A DNA stretch of 12,185 nucleotides. Source: an uncultured Pseudomonadota bacterium. GTDB taxonomy: Bacteria > SAR324 > NAC60-12. Below, piece after piece: positions 7,336 through 12,185 of the stretch. The stretch lies in NCBI GenBank assembly GCA_913052275.1, contig CAJXDX010000042.1, positions 1 through 12,185 on the forward strand. The letters run 5' to 3'. Both the position numbers and the translations under genes were made by a program. Numbering within the stretch: the first letter of the stretch is position 1; each line of letters opens with the position of its first letter. The notes beneath the pieces are model-generated. The model saw only the letters and a program-made list of their open reading frames with translations, did no database searches and was not told where the DNA came from.

Positions 7336-8643
7336 TTACTTCAATAATTCCACTATGTCATTATGTCCTTGCTGTTCTGCTATAACCAGGGCGGTTCTTT
7401 CTAATAAATCTGAAAGAAAAGGGTCCGCTTCTGCTTCAAGAAGCAGCAGGACTGTATCAGTACGCCCTTCAGAGGCAGCTTCCATTAATGCAGTGCTGCC
7501 GTTTTTGCTCTGCCAGTTTACTTTTGCTCCATGCTCAATCAACATGCGGGCAATTTCTGTCCTGCCTTCATTTCCGGCAAGCATCAGCGAGGTTATTCCT
7601 TCTGCATCTGAAGCGTTCACATCTGCCTTCCATTCAATTAAAAGTTTCGCCACACTAACTCTTCCTTCCAGTGTGGCAAGCATCAATGCAGTCATTTTTT
7701 GATTGTCGGCAACATTAACATCTGCTCCTGCTTCCAAAAGTCGTTTTACCACACCATAACGTCCGAAGGAACTTGCTTCCATCAATGCAGTACGGCCCAC
7801 ATCGTCAGTATTATTAACCTGTGCACCTTTAGCCAGCAGTTGATTAACTACACTTAAGCGTCCTTCTATTGCTGCACTAATCAGTTCATAAAAAGGTTCA
7901 GATACATTAGTTTCTTTAGAATCAACCTGAAGATCTACTTCTTCACGACTGCTGCCGAACAGGTTTTCCGGAGTAACTAAGATGTTTTGAAGCTGAAGTG
8001 TTTCGGACTTTGCTCCACGAGTTGTGAGGTAATTAACAACTTCCAGATAACCGTTACTGGCAGCAGCCAAAAGCGCGCTAAATCCTTCATCGTTAACAGC
8101 GTTTATGTCTGCTCCTGCGTCAAGAAGCAAGCGTACTATTCCCAAAAAACCTTCAAAAGAGGCAACTATCAAAGCAGTTTCGCCGTATGCAGTACGAACG
8201 CTTACATCTGATTTATATTCAAGCAGCAGGCGCACCGCTGAGAGCTGTCCTTCCAGTGCTGCAAAGATCAAAGGGGTCGAACCGTCTTCCATTTTGCTTT
8301 CCACATTTGCGCCATGCTCCAGCAATATTCTGGTCATTTCCGCATCACCATAACGCACTGACAATGTTAAAGGAGTCAGACCCAACTCATCTCTGGTTTC
8401 CAGATCAATCCTGTTTTCAAGCAGGACCAAGGCCGTTTCCTGATTTCCGTAAAGTACCGCCTGCATCAGCGCGTTTCTTCCCGAAGCATCTTTAACTGTC
8501 AGATCCGTTCCGGAAGCTATAACCTCACGCATCTGTGACGCGTTTCCATTTCTGGCTACCTGAAACAAATCCAACGCTTCCGCCGCAGACACAACTGTGC
8601 CTACTGATAAAAGAAAGATGTACAGGAAAATAAGTAAACGCAT
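7336..8643 (-). CDS. Exported ankyrin-repeat protein, twelve repeats in two blocks
   Basis: A 435-residue protein that opens with a signal peptide: MR, a hydrophobic core (residues 3-18) and a V-V-S-A-A-E cleavage region near 20-21, so it should be exported, probably to the periplasm. The rest is ankyrin repeats of 33 residues with the G-x-T-A-L-x-x-A and V-x-x-L-L-x-x-G-A-D-V-N patterns. Six repeats span about 23-219, a non-repeat linker about 220-249, then six more from 250 to the end. The last repeat stops after its second helix, as capping repeats often do. Ankyrin repeats bind proteins; no catalytic domain is present, so this is likely a scaffold or inhibitor-type partner. The gene starts 53 bp after recD on the same strand, with no clear ribosome site. 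Its partner cannot be told from sequence. No cysteine occurs in the protein. Confidence 0.92.
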   Translation of the reverse strand: MRLLIFLYIFLLSVGTVVSAAEALDLFQVARNGNASQMREVIASGTDLTVKDASGRNALMQAVLYGNQETALVLLENRIDLETRDELGLTPLTLSVRYGDAEMTRILLEHGANVESKMEDGSTPLIFAALEGQLSAVRLLLEYKSDVSVRTAYGETALIVASFEGFLGIVRLLLDAGADINAVNDEGFSALLAAASNGYLEVVNYLTTRGAKSETLQLQNILVTPENLFGSSREEVDLQVDSKETNVSEPFYELISAAIEGRLSVVNQLLAKGAQVNNTDDVGRTALMEASSFGRYGVVKRLLEAGADVNVADNQKMTALMLATLEGRVSVAKLLIEWKADVNASDAEGITSLMLAGNEGRTEIARMLIEHGAKVNWQSKNGSTALMEAASEGRTDTVLLLLEAEADPFLSDLLERTALVIAEQQGHNDIVELLK

Positions 8644-8696
8644 TTTATAAGCTTAGATTTTTCACTTCTCTTTTTTTCAGCAGAACCATTAGTACT

Positions 8697-10889
8697 TTAG
8701 TTATGCTTTTTACTTCTTATTAAAGACCTAAGTCCGGAATAACGTTTTTCTTTGTGCACTGCAGCGGTTTCAAGCACAGCTTTCTTTCCAAGTATCAATA
8801 CAGATTTTTTTGCACGTGTCAGTGCGGTGTAAAGCATTTCCCGGCTCATAATATGCTGCATTCGCCCAGTTTCAGGCTTACCAATTTTCGGATCAATACT
8901 TAATTCAGGCAAGATCAGCGCCAGATGATCAAATTCTGACCCCTGGCTTTTATGTACAGTTGTAGCGTAAGCCGGCTGCAGGTGATGAAGCTGATGACCA
9001 TAAAAAGTTTTGACTGTACCTTCAACCTCAAATACTGCTTTCAATTCTAATTTTTTTGTCTCAGAATTTAAACAGTTTAAAAAAATTCCCTGATCACCGT
9101 TGAAAAGCCTAAGCCGATAATTATTCTCTGTTACTATTACAGGTTCACCAGGAAAATGTTCGGAATTCAATAGATTTGCTTCATTTTCCATAAGCCATAA
9201 ATCCCGAATTATTTTGTTGAGTGCTTTTGCTCCAGTTGAAAAAACCTGTGTGGCCGTTAATATACGAAACCGCTTCAAATAATTGAATAAATAATCCAGG
9301 TCATTTTCAATTGATTCCGGAACTTCAAAAGAATATCCCTTTTGAGCCAATTGAATGAATTTTTCATCCTTGAGAAATTTGTCATACCACCATTGCCCGA
9401 AATCTTTGAGTTGATTAAAATTATTCTCCTGATTCAGGAACATAACATTTTCCATGACAGCCTCCTCAAGACTTTTCAGTCTCAGTATAACCTGGCTATC
9501 TGGAGATTCTGCTTCAAACAGCAACTCCGGACATGGGTCAATCCCCATTTCATTGACAATAGATGCTACTCCCAGAATATTCCTTCCTGCTGTATCGCTG
9601 ATCTTCTGCCGATAGTTTTTTACCAGCTTCACCACAGGTACAGGATTTTCATAAGAATCAGCACCTGATTGACCTGAATCCTCAGTAAGCTCCATTAACA
9701 CAGCCCCGTTTCCAACCGACGGAAGTTGCTGTGAGTCACCCAGAATTACAATTCGCTGTACAGGTAAAAGGTATGGCAGTTTTGAGTTTGAGGCCCTCAG
9801 CAAACGAACCATAAGTTCCTGATCAATCATTGACCCTTCATCTATAATCAGCAAGTCGTGTTCCAAAGGGTCGTATTCGTGATGTCTAAAACTATGTCTG
9901 TTCGGATGATAGCCTAAAAGGCGGTGAAGTGTCTTAGCATCATCAGCAAACTTCAGCAGTTCCTGGTCATGTATGAGTTTGTTTAAATCCTTGATGGAGT
10001 TTAATCCATTAATCACAGACTCAGACATCCGATTTGCGGCCCTGCCGGTAGGAGCGACAAGTGCCGGACGTTCTGCTAAACCAAGCCTTTTGTGCACTCT
10101 CAGTATAGTCAGCGCAACGGATGTTTTTCCTGTTCCCGGACCTCCTGTAACTATTGATAATGGTGAAGTAATTGCCTGTAAAACTGCTTCTTTCTGTTCT
10201 TCTGCCAATACCAGGGGCTTACCACGGAAAAGAACAGGATTAACTTCAAGTACATTTTTCAGAACATTTTCAATGACAGGTCTTTCAATTATGTTCAGAT
10301 TCATGTTTAGACGATTGCTCAGCAGTGACATGAGTTGGATTTCACGCTTCCAAAACTTATCGAAATAAAGCAAAGAATTATTTTCTATTATTACTGGTTG
10401 TTCAGTACTTTGATGCTCGCTTTGTTCACCGTTTGAGCTGATTGTCAAAAGCCATTTTTTCCAATTTTCATGAAAGAATTCCTTTTCGGAAAACCCTGAA
10501 TTGATGAGCATTTTGGATATTTGAGTTTTAAGTTCTGTCCAAGGCATACAAGTACTCCCGGAATTTACTGCTCTGCGCATCAAGAGCAATCCTGACAAAA
10601 GCACATGAAAACTAATGCTTTTCAGTTCATTCTCTTTTTCAGTGTTTTCCTTGCCCTGGCACAAAAAATTCATTGCCTGAAAAAAATATTCACTGCCTAT
10701 CTGGATTTCCGCAAACTGCTGTTTTAACAGCAAAAGTGATTCTGGTAAAGCAGGGTGAGCAAGCTGTTTTTTGAGAGTCTCATCTGCAAATTCGTTTATA
10801 AATTTGGAACGAGTTGTTCCGAAACTTGTCCAGTCAGACTGAAGAATCGGCTGTTGTTTAACTTCTGAAAAATCTTTAGAAATGGACAT
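8697..10889 (-). CDS. recD: RecD, exodeoxyribonuclease V alpha subunit (5'-3' DNA helicase)
   Basis: A 730-residue superfamily 1B helicase. In RecBCD it is the 5'-3' motor that helps unwind and degrade broken double-stranded ends before recombination. Motifs run in order: Q-motif glutamine (Q232), Walker A G-G-P-G-T-G-K-T (249-256), T-G-R-A-A near 281, Walker B I-I-D-E-G-S-M (348-354), motif III G-D-S-Q-Q-L-P-S-V (384-392), N-Y-R-Q (425-428), motif V T-V-H-K-S-Q-G-S-E-F-D (644-654), and motif VI Y-T-A-L-T-R-A-K (687-694). The first 200 residues resemble the RecBC-binding N-domain of RecD1 (compare S-G-S-T-C-M-P and the L-Y-F-D-K-F-W-x-x-E region near 174-183). They lack the helix-hairpin-helix repeats of RecD2. 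It is longer than the roughly 600-residue E. coli protein, partly through extra sequence at 450-540 and a basic C-terminal tail. recB and recC are not adjacent; dus diverges upstream. Confidence 0.93.
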   Translation of the reverse strand: MSISKDFSEVKQQPILQSDWTSFGTTRSKFINEFADETLKKQLAHPALPESLLLLKQQFAEIQIGSEYFFQAMNFLCQGKENTEKENELKSISFHVLLSGLLLMRRAVNSGSTCMPWTELKTQISKMLINSGFSEKEFFHENWKKWLLTISSNGEQSEHQSTEQPVIIENNSLLYFDKFWKREIQLMSLLSNRLNMNLNIIERPVIENVLKNVLEVNPVLFRGKPLVLAEEQKEAVLQAITSPLSIVTGGPGTGKTSVALTILRVHKRLGLAERPALVAPTGRAANRMSESVINGLNSIKDLNKLIHDQELLKFADDAKTLHRLLGYHPNRHSFRHHEYDPLEHDLLIIDEGSMIDQELMVRLLRASNSKLPYLLPVQRIVILGDSQQLPSVGNGAVLMELTEDSGQSGADSYENPVPVVKLVKNYRQKISDTAGRNILGVASIVNEMGIDPCPELLFEAESPDSQVILRLKSLEEAVMENVMFLNQENNFNQLKDFGQWWYDKFLKDEKFIQLAQKGYSFEVPESIENDLDYLFNYLKRFRILTATQVFSTGAKALNKIIRDLWLMENEANLLNSEHFPGEPVIVTENNYRLRLFNGDQGIFLNCLNSETKKLELKAVFEVEGTVKTFYGHQLHHLQPAYATTVHKSQGSEFDHLALILPELSIDPKIGKPETGRMQHIMSREMLYTALTRAKKSVLILGKKAVLETAAVHKEKRYSGLRSLIRSKKHN

Positions 10890-10911
10890 ATTTTCGCTTT
10901 CAGGTTAAACT

Positions 10912-10964
10912 TTGGTTAGTATTTGAATAAATATCTATAATTATTTTATTTTCATTAAAACCAA
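10912..10964. promoter_or_regulatory. Divergent promoter region between recD and dus, with symmetrical TTGGTT/AACCAA boxes
   Basis: For dus (+): TTGGTT at 10912-10917 and TATAAT at 10936-10941, spaced 18 bp, giving a start near 10948 and a leader of about 68 nt. For recD (-): TTGGTT read at 10964-10959 and, 17 bp on, ATTATA (10941-10936) or TATAGA two bases later, giving a leader of about 40 nt. The two TTGGTT boxes form an inverted repeat centred on the shared TATAAT. The plus-strand promoter is the more convincing. If both are real they would compete for the same -10 DNA. The 126 bp between the genes hold nothing else except a hairpin in the dus leader. Confidence 0.4.
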
Positions 10965-10976
10965 CACCACAGTTTT

Positions 10977-10999
10977 TTCTGCAAAAATAGACAGCAGAA
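10977..10999 (+). other. Hairpin in the 5' leader of dus
   Basis: TTCTGC and GCAGAA make a perfect 6-bp stem around an A-rich 11-base loop, ending 16 nt before the dus ATG. No T-run follows the stem, so it is not an intrinsic terminator for dus transcription. It might influence translation of dus, which lacks a visible Shine-Dalgarno, or be chance. Confidence 0.25.
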
Positions 11000-11015
11000 C
11001 TAAAATCATTCATTT

Positions 11016-11993
11016 ATGAAAAAAACCTTTCCCAATCATGCCATGCGATGGTCGGAAGTCAAGCGTCCAATTGTTTGTCTGGCGCCAATGGACGGAGTGA
11101 CCAATTCTGCATATCGGCAAATTGTAAGATCATTAAACAGGGACGTCTTTCTTTTCAGTGAGTTTACAAGTGTTGACGGTTTGGTTCAAAATGAGTTTCT
11201 TCGTTCCCGTATGGATTACAATCCCTGTGAGCATCCATTTTTCATGCAGCTCTTTGGCAATTCTCCGGAAAAATTTGCAGAGGCTTCAAGGATGGTGGAA
11301 GATCGCGGAATTTGGGGGGTAGATATTAACATGGGCTGTCCTTCAAAAAAAATTGTACATTCGCAGCATGGCAGCGCATTGATGAAGGACACAGACACAG
11401 CCTGCAGGATTATTGAATCAATCAGAAATGCATGTAAGCTCGAAGTTTCAGTTAAGACTCGCCTGGGCTGGACAGACCACAAAAACCTGATTAATTTTGC
11501 CAAATCCCTTGAATCTGCAGGAGCTTCAATGCTGACAATCCATGGTCGAACATACAACCAGGCTTTCAAAGGGCAGGCTTACTGGGAGCCAATATATGAG
11601 CTGAAAAAACACCTCTCTATACCTCTGATTGGAAATGGTGATGTCCGCGATTACAACGACGGCATGAAGCGTCTTGGTAATCTTGACGGATTTATGATTG
11701 GACGAGCCGCAATCGGCAATCCATGGTGTTTTCAGGACCGGAGAAAATATCCCTTGCCGACCCATTTTCAGCGAATAGAGGTTGCGCTTGAACACTTCTA
11801 TTTGTTCAGGAGCTTTAAAAAAGAAATAGTAGCAGTAAAGGAATTTCGTAAGTATCTTGGAAGCTATGTGAATGGATTCCGAAACGCCAAAGAATGGCGC
11901 AACCGATTGATGCAGTGCCAGGATGAAAATTCTTTTGTGCGATGTATGAAAGAAATACAGCTGCTGGAACCGCCTCTGGCTCTAGCAGGATAA
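11016..11993 (+). CDS. tRNA-dihydrouridine synthase family protein
   Basis: A 325-residue flavoprotein of the Dus family, the usual length, which uses FMN and NADPH to reduce specific uridines in tRNA to dihydrouridine. The TIM-barrel opens with L-A-P-M-D-G-V-T-N (22-30), where FMN binds. The family signature V-D-I-N-M-G-C-P-S-K-K-I spans 102-113 with the catalytic cysteine C108. Further FMN and substrate contacts are K147 (S-V-K-T-R-L-G), H176 (I-H-G-R-T), N207-G-D (I-G-N-G-D-V) and M-I-G-R-A-A-I-G-N-P-W (227-237). The C-terminal helical tRNA-binding domain is present. Closest in style to the DusB-like bacterial group, but I cannot fix the subclass or target position, so I give no symbol. 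The ATG at 11016 lacks a clear ribosome site; M10 (11043) has none either. It diverges from recD and is followed by 114 bp, then a tRNA-Arg gene. Confidence 0.93.
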   Translation: MKKTFPNHAMRWSEVKRPIVCLAPMDGVTNSAYRQIVRSLNRDVFLFSEFTSVDGLVQNEFLRSRMDYNPCEHPFFMQLFGNSPEKFAEASRMVEDRGIWGVDINMGCPSKKIVHSQHGSALMKDTDTACRIIESIRNACKLEVSVKTRLGWTDHKNLINFAKSLESAGASMLTIHGRTYNQAFKGQAYWEPIYELKKHLSIPLIGNGDVRDYNDGMKRLGNLDGFMIGRAAIGNPWCFQDRRKYPLPTHFQRIEVALEHFYLFRSFKKEIVAVKEFRKYLGSYVNGFRNAKEWRNRLMQCQDENSFVRCMKEIQLLEPPLALAG

Positions 11994-12009
11994 GTTGCAG
12001 ATCAGGTGT

Positions 12010-12037
12010 TTGAATAAATTTCCAATTGACTTCTAAT
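12010..12037 (+). promoter_or_regulatory. Candidate promoter for the tRNA-Arg gene
   Basis: TTGAAT (12010-12015, 4 of 6 to consensus) and TCTAAT (12032-12037, 5 of 6) are spaced 16 bp, predicting a start near 12044, about 64 nt before the mature tRNA 5' end. No convincing terminator for dus lies between 11994 and 12107, so read-through from dus is also possible. Prediction by eye. Confidence 0.35.
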
Positions 12038-12107
12038 GCTCTTAAAGGCAAGCTGAAAGCAATCTTTATTTACATATCCCCCCCAATACATACCACCACA
12101 ATTAATT

Positions 12108-12184
12108 GCACCCGTAGCTCAGCTGGATAGAGCATCTGATTGCGGTTCAGGAGGCCAGAGGTTCGAATCCTCTCGGGTGCGCCA
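12108..12184 (+). tRNA. tRNA-Arg, anticodon GCG, CCA encoded
   Basis: All arms fold. The acceptor GCACCCG pairs perfectly with CGGGTGC; the D-arm is GCTC/GAGC; the anticodon stem TCTGA/TCAGG has one U-G closing pair; the T-arm AGAGG/CCTCT has a TTCGAAT loop. The discriminator is G and CCA is encoded at 12182-12184. The anticodon loop reads TTGCGGT, so with U33 in place the anticodon at positions 34-36 is GCG, reading CGC and CGU arginine codons. Arginine identity is supported by C35 and by A20 in the D-loop (AGCTGGATA). Most bacteria read these codons with an ACG anticodon deaminated to ICG by TadA, so GCG is unusual. G37 and U38 are also less common than A37/A38. The whole gene is inside the window with one base to spare. 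Confidence 0.93.
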
Positions 12185-12185
12185 C

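Noticed and set aside
7286..7702. Open frame of 138 codons on the plus strand across the end of the ankyrin gene
   Set aside because: Its serine- and alanine-rich product is the antisense image of the ankyrin repeats, which have biased codons.
7400..8560. Regularly spaced short DNA repeats (99-bp period) resembling an array
   Set aside because: The period is exactly 33 codons and the repeats are explained by ankyrin repeats; not CRISPR or a satellite.
9973..10368. Plus-strand open frame of 131 codons inside recD
   Set aside because: It is antisense to the Walker A region of recD and has no features of its own.
8697..10889. RecD2-type helicase instead of RecD
   Set aside because: The length is similar to RecD2, but the N-terminal 200 residues match the RecD1 N-domain pattern and no helix-hairpin-helix repeats are visible.
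12043..12068. TAAAG...CTTTA hairpin after dus as a terminator
   Set aside because: Five A-T-rich pairs around a 16-base loop with no T-run; it also overlaps the predicted tRNA transcript start.
12078..12084. Run of seven C before the tRNA gene
   Set aside because: A short homopolymer with no pairing partner nearby; possibly a sequencing-sensitive site but not a feature.

Overview
The window looks like chromosomal DNA of a moderately AT-rich, Gram-negative-type bacterium. The evidence is a RecBCD-type RecD, a secretory signal peptide on an ankyrin protein, a lactate-utilisation (lut) module, an L-2-hydroxyglutarate oxidase, and a tRNA gene with its CCA encoded. The mix would fit a marine proteobacterial or deltaproteobacterial-like lineage such as SAR324, but this is a weak guess and nothing in the window fixes the taxonomy. 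I see no mobile element, CRISPR array, rRNA or phage gene. Coding density is high and no gene-free stretch exceeds about 170 bases.

Layout. Bases 1-270 (+) hold the C-terminal end of a family-61-type glycosyltransferase cut by the window edge. It converges on a four-gene minus-strand unit read as ilvD, lutB, lutC, lhgO (5355 down to 297). Within this unit the gaps are 20 bp, an 8 bp overlap and 19 bp, so it is very probably one operon. The 171 bp upstream of ilvD contain a candidate promoter and two related palindromes 32 bp apart. A second minus-strand run follows: recD, a signal-peptide ankyrin-repeat protein, and a 574-codon gene I do not recognise (10889 down to 5527). Its gaps are 53 and 84 bp, so co-transcription is plausible but not certain. 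Divergent from recD lies a tRNA-dihydrouridine synthase gene (11016-11993, +). The window ends with a tRNA-Arg gene whose anticodon reads GCG.

How the genes may work together. The lower operon handles 2-hydroxy and 2-oxo acids. IlvD makes the branched-chain 2-oxo acids, LutBC belong to an iron-sulfur L-lactate oxidation system, and LhgO oxidises L-2-hydroxyglutarate to 2-oxoglutarate. The usual third lactate subunit, LutA, is not here. RecD is normally the fast 5'-3' helicase subunit of RecBCD, but recB and recC are not adjacent; its neighbours are the ankyrin protein and the unknown protein. The Dus enzyme and the tRNA-Arg are both translation-related.

Most worth a second look: the GCG-anticodon arginine tRNA, the lut operon lacking lutA but carrying lhgO and ilvD, the twin palindromes upstream of it, and the recD-ankyrin-unknown cluster. 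I found no convincing wholly new multi-gene system.
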